Shown one piece after another: positions 7,955 to 16,233 of a stretch of DNA of 39,433 bases; the first letter of the stretch is position 1, and every line of letters begins with the position of its first letter. The notes under the pieces are model-generated. The model was not told the origin of the DNA. It did no database searches and was given only the letters and a program-made list of their open reading frames with translations. A program made the position numbers and the translations under genes. The stretch comes from Akkermansiaceae bacterium. Its GTDB lineage: Bacteria > Verrucomicrobiota > Verrucomicrobiia > Verrucomicrobiales > Akkermansiaceae. The DNA lies in contig JAKMGP010000283.1 of the NCBI GenBank assembly GCA_022424905.1, positions 1-39,433 on the forward strand, in the 5' to 3' direction.

Positions 7955-8614
7955 CTAATCATCCACCACAATTCCATCTTTAATCGTCAAAACACGATCC
8001 CCCAAAGTTGAAAGACTGGTGTCATGAGTGACAACAACCAAAGTAGCTTTCCGCTCTTCCACGACTTCCATCAAAATATTCATAATCTCTTCGCCATTCG
8101 CAGAATCGAGATTCCCGGTCGGTTCGTCGGCAAAGATGATTGACGGAGAATTAACAAGCGCTCGAGCAATAGCAACGCGTTGTTGCTCACCACCTGAAAG
8201 CTCCGCAGGCAAATGATTAAATCGCTCTGAAAGACCAACTCGACACAAGGCTGACTTAGCAAGCTCGCGGTCTGCCTTGAGCCCAATCAATCCAGGCACC
8301 ATTACATTTTCAATTGCAGTCAGCTCCGGCAATAGAAAGTAATTTTGAAAAATATAACCAATTTTTTCGTTCCTTAAGCTCGCCTGATTACTTGATGACA
8401 ATTGATAAAAATCTGCTCCATCAATGAGCACGCGTCCCTCGTGAGGATTCTCCAACCCCGCCAAGGTATACATTAAAGTCGTCTTTCCAGCTCCACTTGG
8501 ACCACACAAAAACACCTTCTCTCCAGACTCAATTGTCAAATTGACCCCCCGAAGAACCTCTATCTTGTTCTTAGCCAGAGTATAAGAACGATAGACCTGA
8601 TCAGCCTGAATCAT
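7955..8614 (-). CDS. LolD/MacB-type ABC transporter ATPase lacking an adjacent permease
   Basis: This 219-residue ATP-binding subunit belongs to the LolD/FtsE/MacB group. The motifs are Walker [10 protein letters not shown] (about residues 38-46), Q-loop [17 protein letters not shown], signature [15 protein letters not shown] (about 138-152), Walker [13 protein letters not shown] and the switch histidine in VVVTHD. Proteins of this group normally pair with a LolC/E- or MacB-type permease for lipoprotein release or peptide/macrolide efflux. No permease gene is adjacent. Instead its ATG overlaps the stop of the PilC-type gene in an ATGA junction (8611-8614), so it is translationally coupled to the pilus/secretion platform gene. 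It may work with a permease encoded elsewhere or have been recruited to the pilus machine; the latter is speculation. Confidence 0.9.
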   Translation of the reverse strand: MIQADQVYRSYTLAKNKIEVLRGVNLTIESGEKVFLCGPSGAGKTTLMYTLAGLENPHEGRVLIDGADFYQLSSSNQASLRNEKIGYIFQNYFLLPELTAIENVMVPGLIGLKADRELAKSALCRVGLSERFNHLPAELSGGEQQRVAIARALVNSPSIIFADEPTGNLDSANGEEIMNILMEVVEERKATLVVVTHDTSLSTLGDRVLTIKDGIVVDD

Positions 8615-9894
8615 CGGCTACCGATACTCTCGATGGTTTGGAAGATTGCGGTAATCATGAGATAGGCCATCGAGCCAATCAGCACCGCCATGACCAACAA
8701 AACAGCCGGCATAATCAAAGCCATAATTGCCTGAAGGGAATTGTTAAGCTCCTTATCAAAGCGATCCGCAGCCTTTCTAAGCGATTTATCGATCTTACCA
8801 GTTTGCTCGCCAACCGAGACCATATCAATCAGAAGCGGAGCAAAAGCACCGGTCCGGCTGAGCGAAGCCGAAAGCGATCGACCATCACCAACCCATTCGA
8901 GCATTTCACCCAGATGCTTCTGCAGGTAGAGATTCGGAGTGGCCTCCTTTGTGAGTTCAAGAGCCCTTAAAAGCGGGAGTCCATTACCCACGAGGTTTGC
9001 CATTGTCTCCAAAAATTGAACGTAAAAACGATGCTCAATGACTCTCCCGAAAAGGGGAAGTTTGAGCTTCACCCGGTCCCAAGTTGGCCGGTTAGCCTCA
9101 TTTTCTTTCCATGCCTTGAAGAGGACCAAACTCGCCGCGATCACCAAAAGGATGACAATCCACCATTTCATAAAGAAATCGGAAGTCCCCATGAGGAGCT
9201 TCGCACCGAGTGGAATTTGACCACCGGCACTACTTTCGATCAGGCCAGTTAGCTGAGGAATAAGCTGGGTCACAAAAACAATTCCCACCCCGACGCCAGC
9301 CAAAACCAAAAAACAGGGATAAATCAGCGCGAGGACGACCTTACCCTGGAGTTCTTGCAAGGTTTTGAGGTAATGGGCTTGGCGCTCCAGGATTGTATCG
9401 AGCGCACCGCTTGCTTCCCCTGCAGCTGCGAGATTACAGTAAAGAGAGCCAAAACTTGGACTCACACGTTTCAAGGCCGACGAAAAACTGTTACCATCCC
9501 GGACTAGCTGACGAATCTTAGAAGAAACCACCTTGAGGTTACCCAGCTCTTGACGATTTTCCATCGCTTTGAGAGCAGGCTCAAGCTGTAACCCAGCAGC
9601 CAGCATATCCGAGAGTTCCTCCGTGAAGAGCACAATTTCACCACGCTTGAGCTTAATTGGCCCCTCGGGAATAGCCTCCTCTTCCTTAACTTTCGCTGCT
9701 CCTGCTACTCCTGGAACACTCTTCCCTTTGGCCTCTTTAGGTGAAACCTCGCTACTCGCATTCTCACTCATCGAGACCGGCTGCAGTCCCTTCCTGCCAA
9801 GTTGGCGAAGCGCTTCGCCCCGATCCCCCGCATCAAGAGACCCTGACACCACCGAACCACCTCCGTTGAGCGCTTTGTAAGTAAAACTTGCCAC
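8611..9894 (-). CDS. pilC: PilC/GspF-type inner-membrane platform protein
   Basis: This 427-residue polytopic protein is the membrane platform of type IV pilus or type II secretion systems, linking the cytoplasmic ATPases to pilin assembly. The N-terminal ~40 residues (SFTYKALNGGGSVVSGSL) are the typical GspF/PilC start. Two T2SSF domains follow at about residues 95-215 and 295-415, each ending in long hydrophobic helices, with a further helix pair near 240-255. Between the N-terminal stretch and the first domain there is a low-complexity charged linker (about 45-78). The start is GTG at 9894, in the spacing expected after the PilB-type gene (19 bases), and it lacks a Shine-Dalgarno. Whether it belongs to a pilus or a T2SS cannot be settled from this gene alone; the nearby PilT pair argues for a pilus. 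Confidence 0.9.
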   Translation of the reverse strand: MASFTYKALNGGGSVVSGSLDAGDRGEALRQLGRKGLQPVSMSENASSEVSPKEAKGKSVPGVAGAAKVKEEEAIPEGPIKLKRGEIVLFTEELSDMLAAGLQLEPALKAMENRQELGNLKVVSSKIRQLVRDGNSFSSALKRVSPSFGSLYCNLAAAGEASGALDTILERQAHYLKTLQELQGKVVLALIYPCFLVLAGVGVGIVFVTQLIPQLTGLIESSAGGQIPLGAKLLMGTSDFFMKWWIVILLVIAASLVLFKAWKENEANRPTWDRVKLKLPLFGRVIEHRFYVQFLETMANLVGNGLPLLRALELTKEATPNLYLQKHLGEMLEWVGDGRSLSASLSRTGAFAPLLIDMVSVGEQTGKIDKSLRKAADRFDKELNNSLQAIMALIMPAVLLVMAVLIGSMAYLMITAIFQTIESIGSR

Positions 9895-9913
9895 CTTTTT
9901 AAATCTTAGAGTT

Positions 9914-11755
9914 TTAGTGGCCCGATGCTAGATCAGTTGCAGTTACCGAGACGACCTCCTCGATCGTTGTCACACCTTTCATGACCTTACACCAACCGTA
10001 TTCTCTCATGGGAATATAACCATCCTTCACCGCCTGCGCTTTCAAAGTAGGAGAGTCAGAGTTCTTTGCCACGAGCTCCTCCATTTCATTCCCAATGAGA
10101 ATCACCTCGTAAATCGCTAAACGCCCAGAGAAACCGGTATTTCGACACTTATCACAACCAACCGGCTCATAGGCCTGCCCCGTCACATAATCCGGAATTC
10201 CGAGCCGAGCACGCTGATCAAATGGGACATCTACCGGTGTTTTACAATGATTGCATAAACGCCTTACCAATCGCTGAGCTAGGAACGCCCGAACTGAAGC
10301 GGCGACCAGGAAAGGCTCAACTCCCATATCTACTAATCGGCTAATCCCTCCGAGAGCATCGTTAGTGTGCAAGGTCGAGAACACAAGGTGCCCGGTAAGG
10401 GAAGCCCGGATCGCAATCTCGGCAGTTTCGAGATCACGAATCTCACCGAGCATCACAATATTTGGGTCGGCACGCAGGATGGAACGGAGCCCACTTGCAA
10501 AAGTCAGACCAATCTCACTTTTAACCGCGATTTGCATCACGCCCTCCAGCTTGTTCTCGACTGGATCCTCAATCGTTACAATCCGGGTATCAGAGGTATT
10601 TAATTCACTTAGAAACGAGTAGAGACTTGTCGATTTACCAGAACCAGTCGGCCCCGTGATTAAAATAATTCCGTTAGGAAGACTTAGAATGCTCTCAATT
10701 TTTTTGAGGACAAAATCCTCCATCCCAAGTAGCTCCACATTGAACTTTTCTTGGTTCAAAAGACGCAAACTCACAGACTCTCCCTCGACCGTTGGGACGG
10801 TAGCAACACGAACGTCGATTGAGGACCCTTCGAATTGAAGATTGATTCGACCATCCTGAGGGAGTCGCCGCTCAGCAATATCGAGCTTCGACATGATTTT
10901 TAATCGTGCAATAACCGAAGATTGCAGCGATTTAATTTGATCAGGAACAGCAATATCAATCAGGCTCCCGTCGACACGATAACGAATTCGAAGATTGTCC
11001 GCTAAAGGTTCAACATGAATATCAGTCGCCTTCTGGTCGAGGGCTTCTCGGATGATTTGATTGACAAATTTGACAACGCTAGCCTCTTCGTCCTCAACCT
11101 CGTCAATGACGCTGGCCTCATCCTTCATTTCAAGGTTATCCAGATCGAGATCCCTCCCTTCGAGAAGCTGCTCAAACGTGTCAGCACCAACGCCGTAGAG
11201 CTTCCGGAGAGCCTCATGCACCCGGCGACGCGAAGCCATGTGCCACACGATTGGCATCTCAATCGCCTGAGCAGCTGCCTGACGCGCCATTAAATTAAGA
11301 GGGTCGTAGGTTGCCATATGCAAACGCACGCCTGCTCCCTCGCCTTCAATCTCAAGCGGAAGAACACGATATTTGAGGGCAACCTGCGGTCCACAAGCAG
11401 CACGAAGGAGTAAAGGATTTTCGAAAGCCTCAATCTCAGCTAGCCACTCCATATGGAGATCCTGTGAGAGCTGCTGCATGTAGGGCTCCTCGTCAACCAG
11501 ACCACTGTCAAGGATGTCGTCGAGAGGAGAACTTTGGCGATGGCTAGCCTCATCCACTGCTTCCTGAAGAGCGGTGAGGTCGGAGCAACCGGTTTGGCGG
11601 GCAGGCTGGAGTAGGAGCTCGGTCATTTGTTGTGTAAGTATTGATAAAACGCTCGCGGTGGAAAGTTCTGTCTGCCCCAATGTTGATGAATTCGAACTTT
11701 TCGCAAGCAAAGTGATTTTCGTTTGCGCGATTAGTTCCTTCAGAGTAATCTCCAT
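9914..11755 (-). CDS. pilB: PilB/GspE-type assembly ATPase
   Basis: This 613-residue hexameric ATPase drives pilus extension or T2SS pseudopilus assembly. The N-terminal ~200 residues form an MshEN/GspE-N-like region (PLDDILDSGLVDEEPYMQQL is typical). The motor domain follows with Walker A GPTGSGKSTSLY (about residues 371-382), Asp box TIEDPVENKL, Walker B DPNIVMLGEIRDLET and His box HLVFSTLHTNDA. A tetracysteine zinc knuckle (CNHC with CDKC) precedes GFSGRLAIYEV. These are hallmarks of PilB/GspE and distinguish it from the two PilT proteins. It is the first gene of a minus-strand unit with the PilC-type and ABC genes. The first ATG (11755) is used here; an internal ATG at 11644 would remove 37 residues that are weakly conserved in character. 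Confidence 0.9.
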   Translation of the reverse strand: MEITLKELIAQTKITLLAKSSNSSTLGQTELSTASVLSILTQQMTELLLQPARQTGCSDLTALQEAVDEASHRQSSPLDDILDSGLVDEEPYMQQLSQDLHMEWLAEIEAFENPLLLRAACGPQVALKYRVLPLEIEGEGAGVRLHMATYDPLNLMARQAAAQAIEMPIVWHMASRRRVHEALRKLYGVGADTFEQLLEGRDLDLDNLEMKDEASVIDEVEDEEASVVKFVNQIIREALDQKATDIHVEPLADNLRIRYRVDGSLIDIAVPDQIKSLQSSVIARLKIMSKLDIAERRLPQDGRINLQFEGSSIDVRVATVPTVEGESVSLRLLNQEKFNVELLGMEDFVLKKIESILSLPNGIILITGPTGSGKSTSLYSFLSELNTSDTRIVTIEDPVENKLEGVMQIAVKSEIGLTFASGLRSILRADPNIVMLGEIRDLETAEIAIRASLTGHLVFSTLHTNDALGGISRLVDMGVEPFLVAASVRAFLAQRLVRRLCNHCKTPVDVPFDQRARLGIPDYVTGQAYEPVGCDKCRNTGFSGRLAIYEVILIGNEMEELVAKNSDSPTLKAQAVKDGYIPMREYGWCKVMKGVTTIEEVVSVTATDLASGH

Positions 11756-11796
11756 TACTGCCTGATACGCCAGAAGTGGTTGATTGGCCGACCCGA

Positions 11797-11802
11797 TATT
11801 AT
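11797..11802 (+). promoter_or_regulatory. Candidate -10 element for the small RNA
   Basis: TATTAT lies seven to eight bases before the G-rich start of the candidate RNA. No convincing -35 hexamer is present at 16-18 bases upstream, so the assignment is weak. Confidence 0.35.
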
Positions 11803-11809
11803 TAAAAAT

Positions 11810-11962
11810 GGGGGTTGCCCCAGAGATTCAATGTCATGCCTTCGTTGGAAGACTGCGATTTGATGGAAACCCCCAACCTACTGGGCTTCGGGAATGCGGC
11901 TCATGCGCCACGGACGGTTAGGCAGTAATCCTAAAACCCGCTCTTACCGGAGCGGGTTTTTC
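11810..11962 (+). ncRNA. Candidate structured small RNA, possibly 6S-like
   Basis: This GC-rich block lies in a 227-base gap without an ORF, between the divergently oriented PilB start and the end of the TPR gene. It begins GGGGGTTGCCCC just after a TATTAT box and ends in a strong intrinsic terminator. Long-range pairing is possible: GGGGGTT (11810-11816) with AACCCCC (11868-11874), GTTGG (11844-11848) with CCAAC (11873-11877), and TGCCT (11837-11841) with AGGCA (11920-11924). The 3' half (CTGGGCTTCGGGAATGCGGC followed by CGCCACGG) recalls the 3' half of some 6S RNAs, but that is a memory-based impression; 6S is usually longer. The reverse strand could also be the transcribed one, since GGGGCAACCCC followed by a T-run reads as a terminator in that direction. 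Confidence 0.45.
11933..11962. terminator. Intrinsic terminator (small RNA and/or TPR gene)
   Basis: The stem AACCCGCTC (11935-11943) pairs perfectly with GAGCGGGTT (11950-11958) around a six-base loop, followed by TTTTT on the plus strand. On the minus strand the hairpin lies about 20 bases after the stop of the TPR gene and is followed by TTTTA, so it can terminate that gene as well. Confidence 0.9.
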
Positions 11963-11982
11963 GTTACCCGAACCCAGTGCCA

Positions 11983-14589
11983 CTAACGGACCGGGAACCC
12001 GCCCGATTGGAATCGGCGGCGCTGTTGGTGGAGCTCCCACCTACTCGTGGCGCGGCCCAAAACCTCATTTTTAATAGAGAGAGCACTCCAATTCAGTGCT
12101 TTTTCTCGATCTTTCCGGGCAAAATGGATCTCACCCATGGTGTCAAGGTAGGCTGCCGATTGAGGCTTCATTTCTAATGCCTTCATTAAATATGCCTCGG
12201 CCTCTTCTAAACAACGATTAGCACGGGATGCTAACCAGGCAAAATTGTTGTAAGCATTGTCATCTTTCGGAAACCTCCGGATTACTTCTCGGGCATACTC
12301 TGCAGATTGGGCGAAGAGCTGGTCGTGCAACTCGATTAACCCAACTTCTCGTAGGACTGGAAAAAGTTCATTCGCGAGATAGCCGTCGCGGGGAAGAATA
12401 CGGTGGGCTTCAGAAAATGCTGTGACCGCACCAGCGATATCCCCCTTCTCCATTGCGACCGCACCTTGGGCCACCAAGACTTGAAACCGGTCTCTCATTA
12501 GAAAAATCCCACCAGTTACTCCGGCGTAACTTGAGGTCAAAGCTGCCACTTCTCGGTAAGCAAGTGCTTCTCTCCAATTACGAAGAGTCGCAGCACCAGC
12601 CGAGAGACCTGCGATGATGTCGTCAATCCCACTATAATCTCCAGGAAGGGGAATAAGCTCACTCCTCAAAAGCGCCCCACGCAAACTTTGGTGACTCTCG
12701 CCTATAAATCCCACCTGAAGTTGCTGGGCGGCGATCCCCTCAAGATCTTTCACGGTTCCTCCCGAAAGAACTCGCGCACGTTCGATCATTTCCTTCCACC
12801 CATCTTTACCTGCTAATTTGAAAGCTAACCCTTTCTGCATCATGAAAACTGAACTTACAGTCTCAGCTTGAAATTCGACCCTTTCGAGATTTTCGATGGC
12901 ATCATGAATTCGCCCCCCATCAAGCGCGATAAGGTAGCGAAGAAAATTACTGTCAAATCCTAGCTTTGACTGCTCCTCACAAATACGAACCAACTCGCTT
13001 TCCCGATTACGGTATTGAAGAATCTGAAATAATTTCTTCAAACCATCCAGAGCCTCTTCGGATTTCAAGACAGTCAAAACTACCCTTTCAAAAACTTCGT
13101 CGTACTTCTTTGGAGAAACTAGCAAATGACGGTTGGAAAACGAACACGTCAAAGCCAGTCGCTCGTTCATCGATATTTTTGGCATCATTTCCTCAAGGAG
13201 ATTGAAGACCCAAATATGCTCTTCATCACTGTAAAGCATCTCACCTAAAAAGACCGAAGCGGTTGCATCATGTTCCTCGATTTCCCGCGCGACGGCATTC
13301 ACGACCGAAAGGGGCGCTGAGAAATAAATTTCGCGAGCTAAGGCTGAATGACTAATTTCGGGCTTCCCTCGAGCAGCGTCAAACAAAGCTAAAGCGACCG
13401 CTTTCGCATCCACGACCCTCCCGCGCCCTTCTAAAAATTCAACTGCGGAAATCATACGATCGGTCTCAATCCCACGCCCCTCACTCTGCAACTCCTCTTC
13501 AACCTTCAAAGAAAGTGAGGCAATCCAATCTTCCAGCTCCAATGCTTCCGGCACTCCAATCAAGTCTTGGGCATTAAGATATTCCTCTTGCATCAAAAAG
13601 TAACTAATCTTTGCTGCCAAATATCCATCTCCCAGCCGCTCAACAACCTCGGTTCCCCGCCCCATACGAAACAAATTCATTCGGGCCTCGCGCTCCTCGC
13701 CCTCCTGTTTACTGAGATAAAGAATAGACTCGTAGGCTTTTTTCTTAGCCTCACCATTCCCTCGATGATCTGCGAGAGTCCATTTAATGTAGTTCTGCAC
13801 CGGAAGTCCAAGCTTCCCAATTTCAAGAAGATACTCGAAGTAAGGCTCAAAATCACCTTCGACCAGCGCCGCGATCACCTCTGCGGAACGATCGCCCAAC
13901 CGACTCGCTTCTTTCCGAAGCAATTCAGCATCACCTTTGACCCGGAGATATCCTAAATAACGCTGAGAATTTTCTGCTGGATCGGCCTCCCGAAGCCGCT
14001 CCAATTCCTCATCCAGCCCCCCCGTCACATCGAGGAGATGCCCGAGACGAATGATATGGTCATACTTATCGCTCAGGCCCAAAATTTCCTTAGCTTCATC
14101 AAATTTCTCATCATTCAAATACCCCCGAACGATTCGAGGCATATACTGAGCGATCATAGCATCCATTCTCGAGACCACTCGATCACTCTTCTCGACACGG
14201 CGGAGTCTTAAAATTAAGTCAAATTCTTCGAGAGAGCGTAATTGCTCCAGAACCGCAACCCGACCACGCGGTGAAGACTCCAAATATTGATCGATTAATA
14301 CTAAAACCTTTCCTGAAGTGTCGGGCGTGATTCCGAGAAGGAGCTTCTGAGTCAACACGGATGCTCTGGCCGCAATTTCCGGATCTTCGTTTTTAGAAAG
14401 CTCGTCTAGCAAAGAAAGAGCCTCCTCCCCAGTCTCCCAGATCTCGTTCATTGCCTCCACTCGAACTCCATAGTCTTGTGAACCAAGTGCCTCGCGCCAC
14501 CTTTTCTTCTGATCGGGAGTGATCACCGCAGCCGAAGCAGAAAAGCCCAGCGCAAAAAGCGTGCTTAAAATCAGCAAAAAATTATTCAT
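11983..14589 (-). CDS. Exported 868-residue helical-repeat (HEAT/TPR-like) protein
   Basis: An N-terminal signal peptide (MNNFLLILSTLFALGFSASA, residues 1-20) indicates export. The mature protein is almost entirely alpha-helical repeats. Residues 25-110 look HEAT-like (EAMNEIWETGEEALSLLDEL). The middle is degenerate helical pairs, and the C-terminal ~170 residues contain recognisable TPRs (GDIAGAVTAFSEAHRILPRD; DDNAYNNFAWLASRANRCLE; PQSAAYLDTMGEIHFARKDR). The last TPR has the NNxAWLxA/DTMGEIH form common in bacterial TPR proteins. No catalytic domain is visible, so a scaffolding role in the periplasm or at the outer membrane is inferred. It is monocistronic: 75 bases separate it from the upstream small membrane protein gene, and it ends before an intrinsic terminator. 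I do not recognise a named family. Confidence 0.85.
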   Translation of the reverse strand: MNNFLLILSTLFALGFSASAAVITPDQKKRWREALGSQDYGVRVEAMNEIWETGEEALSLLDELSKNEDPEIAARASVLTQKLLLGITPDTSGKVLVLIDQYLESSPRGRVAVLEQLRSLEEFDLILRLRRVEKSDRVVSRMDAMIAQYMPRIVRGYLNDEKFDEAKEILGLSDKYDHIIRLGHLLDVTGGLDEELERLREADPAENSQRYLGYLRVKGDAELLRKEASRLGDRSAEVIAALVEGDFEPYFEYLLEIGKLGLPVQNYIKWTLADHRGNGEAKKKAYESILYLSKQEGEEREARMNLFRMGRGTEVVERLGDGYLAAKISYFLMQEEYLNAQDLIGVPEALELEDWIASLSLKVEEELQSEGRGIETDRMISAVEFLEGRGRVVDAKAVALALFDAARGKPEISHSALAREIYFSAPLSVVNAVAREIEEHDATASVFLGEMLYSDEEHIWVFNLLEEMMPKISMNERLALTCSFSNRHLLVSPKKYDEVFERVVLTVLKSEEALDGLKKLFQILQYRNRESELVRICEEQSKLGFDSNFLRYLIALDGGRIHDAIENLERVEFQAETVSSVFMMQKGLAFKLAGKDGWKEMIERARVLSGGTVKDLEGIAAQQLQVGFIGESHQSLRGALLRSELIPLPGDYSGIDDIIAGLSAGAATLRNWREALAYREVAALTSSYAGVTGGIFLMRDRFQVLVAQGAVAMEKGDIAGAVTAFSEAHRILPRDGYLANELFPVLREVGLIELHDQLFAQSAEYAREVIRRFPKDDNAYNNFAWLASRANRCLEEAEAYLMKALEMKPQSAAYLDTMGEIHFARKDREKALNWSALSIKNEVLGRATSRWELHQQRRRFQSGGFPVR

Positions 14590-14675
14590 CTTAGTTGGAT
14601 ACTACAAAGGTGCTATTTTTTCTCAACCACGCAAGAAATCTCATCCGAGAAGTTCATCCCAGGTTAGTGATCCCG

Positions 14676-14900
14676 CTAACCACGGCCACGAATCAACCGA
14701 ATCAGAATAAAAATCACTAGAATTCCCACCAGAACGCCCGACAGCATTAGGGAATACTTCGAAACAGGGAAAACCTCATCAAAAACCCCGAACTCCAACA
14801 ATTTGGACTCATATTCAGGAGCAATGAACCTTCCAAAGATGAAGAAAATTCCGGCGGATGCCGAAAGACCCCAAGTTGCTGACAATTGACGCTTTTTCAT
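14676..14900 (-). CDS. Small two-helix membrane protein coupled to mnmE
   Basis: This 74-residue protein has two hydrophobic helices (about residues 8-24 and 44-65) separated by a charged loop, ending in a basic RLIRGRG tail. The start chosen is the ATG at 14900, which overlaps the mnmE TGA stop in an ATGA junction; a possible upstream ATG at 14912 would overlap more deeply. The arrangement implies translational coupling to mnmE, although MnmE is a soluble tRNA-modification GTPase and no functional link is evident. I do not recognise a family. Confidence 0.65.
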   Translation of the reverse strand: MKKRQLSATWGLSASAGIFFIFGRFIAPEYESKLLEFGVFDEVFPVSKYSLMLSGVLVGILVIFILIRLIRGRG

Positions 14901-16228
14901 TTTCCGATACAAAAATTATTAAAAATCTCACCCAAAATCTCCTCAGCATCAACGATACCGGCAATTTCACCAACTGCAGTAAGAGCTTCCCTTAGATCGA
15001 GAGCCGTCAATTCAGGCTCATCACCCGCCTTCAAAGAGGCAATTGCCCGACTCAAGGACGCTTGAGCACGGGTCAAGCATGCCTGATGCCTTGCATTAAC
15101 CGCAACGGAATGATCCCCCCAGTGGGCCTCATCAAGCGATAACAATTCAGCGATCGCAATCTCTAGATCTTCAAATCCATCACCCGATTCACAAGAAATC
15201 CTTAATCCTCTCACCTCAGCCCAACTAGCATCTTCGAGATCTGATTTATTGAGAATATCAAGTCTCCGAGCTCCGTCAGGAATATTGATCTCAGCCGATT
15301 CCGCCAAAGATTCGCTGAGGTCTCGGATCACCAAAACTAAATCAGCGCGGGCCACCTGACCATGGGTCATTGCTATTCCCTCTTGTTCGATTTCGTCACT
15401 AGATTCTCTCACTCCCGCCGTGTCGATCAATCGGAGGGGAATACCCCGCAAATTCACCACTTCCTCAATCGTGTCTCGAGTGGTCCCTTCCCGGGAATTC
15501 ACAATCGCACGCTGATATCCCAACAACCGATTCAGTAAGCTAGATTTACCAACATTGGGTTTACCAAAAATCACGGTCCGAACACCTTCTCGTAAAATCC
15601 GACCCTGATCCGCAGTTGCCAGCAAGCCAGCAATCAAATTTGACTGTTCTCGCAGTGCCTTGCAAAGCACCTCTCCAACTTCCGGGTCGATATCCTCTTC
15701 GGGAAAATCAATAAAAGCCTCCACATGGGCTGTCGCTCCAAGCAACTTTGCGCGAATTTCCTCACAAGTTCTCCCGAGCCTGCCATCTAATTGTTCATTT
15801 GCAGAACGCAAAGCCAACGAGGTCTGCGCCGAAATCAGATCCATGACTGCCTCGGCTTGAGTCAAATCCATCTGCCCATTCATAAAGGCCCTCTGAGTAA
15901 ATTCTCCCGGCCCAGCCGGGGTTGCTCCTGCCTCCACAAACCGCTCTAAAACACGCCGCGTCACCATGATTCCACCGTGCCCTGTGAACTCAACGACATT
16001 TTCACCAGTGTAACTCCCTGGCCCCTCAAATGTGATTAGTAATCCCTCATCGATCACCCGACCGGCATTATCGTAAACGGAACGCAAACCCACCCTCCTT
16101 GGCTCGGGCAAACGTTTACCCTTTATGACCGATGTCGCGATTTCAAAGGCGCACGAACCAGAAAGCCGGATCACCGAAACCGCACCCATTCCGGGAGGGC
16201 TTGCGATAGCGACAATCGTTTCTGACAT
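14897..16228 (-). CDS. mnmE: tRNA modification GTPase MnmE
   Basis: With MnmG, this enzyme installs the (carboxymethyl)aminomethyl group at C5 of wobble uridine U34 in tRNAs such as Arg(UCU). The 443-residue length is typical. The N-terminal folate-binding domain (about residues 1-115) contains SYTGENVVEFTGHGG. The central helical region carries the inserted G domain, with G1 GKPNVGKS (about 222-229), G2 EGTTRDT, G3 DTAG and G4 NKSD. The C-terminal helix ends in the catalytic CIGK motif, consistent with the invariant Cys of the family. It begins 5 bases after hisC ends and couples to the small membrane protein downstream. No Shine-Dalgarno is visible. Confidence 0.96.
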   Translation of the reverse strand: MSETIVAIASPPGMGAVSVIRLSGSCAFEIATSVIKGKRLPEPRRVGLRSVYDNAGRVIDEGLLITFEGPGSYTGENVVEFTGHGGIMVTRRVLERFVEAGATPAGPGEFTQRAFMNGQMDLTQAEAVMDLISAQTSLALRSANEQLDGRLGRTCEEIRAKLLGATAHVEAFIDFPEEDIDPEVGEVLCKALREQSNLIAGLLATADQGRILREGVRTVIFGKPNVGKSSLLNRLLGYQRAIVNSREGTTRDTIEEVVNLRGIPLRLIDTAGVRESSDEIEQEGIAMTHGQVARADLVLVIRDLSESLAESAEINIPDGARRLDILNKSDLEDASWAEVRGLRISCESGDGFEDLEIAIAELLSLDEAHWGDHSVAVNARHQACLTRAQASLSRAIASLKAGDEPELTALDLREALTAVGEIAGIVDAEEILGEIFNNFCIGK

Positions 16229-16233
16229 CCGAA

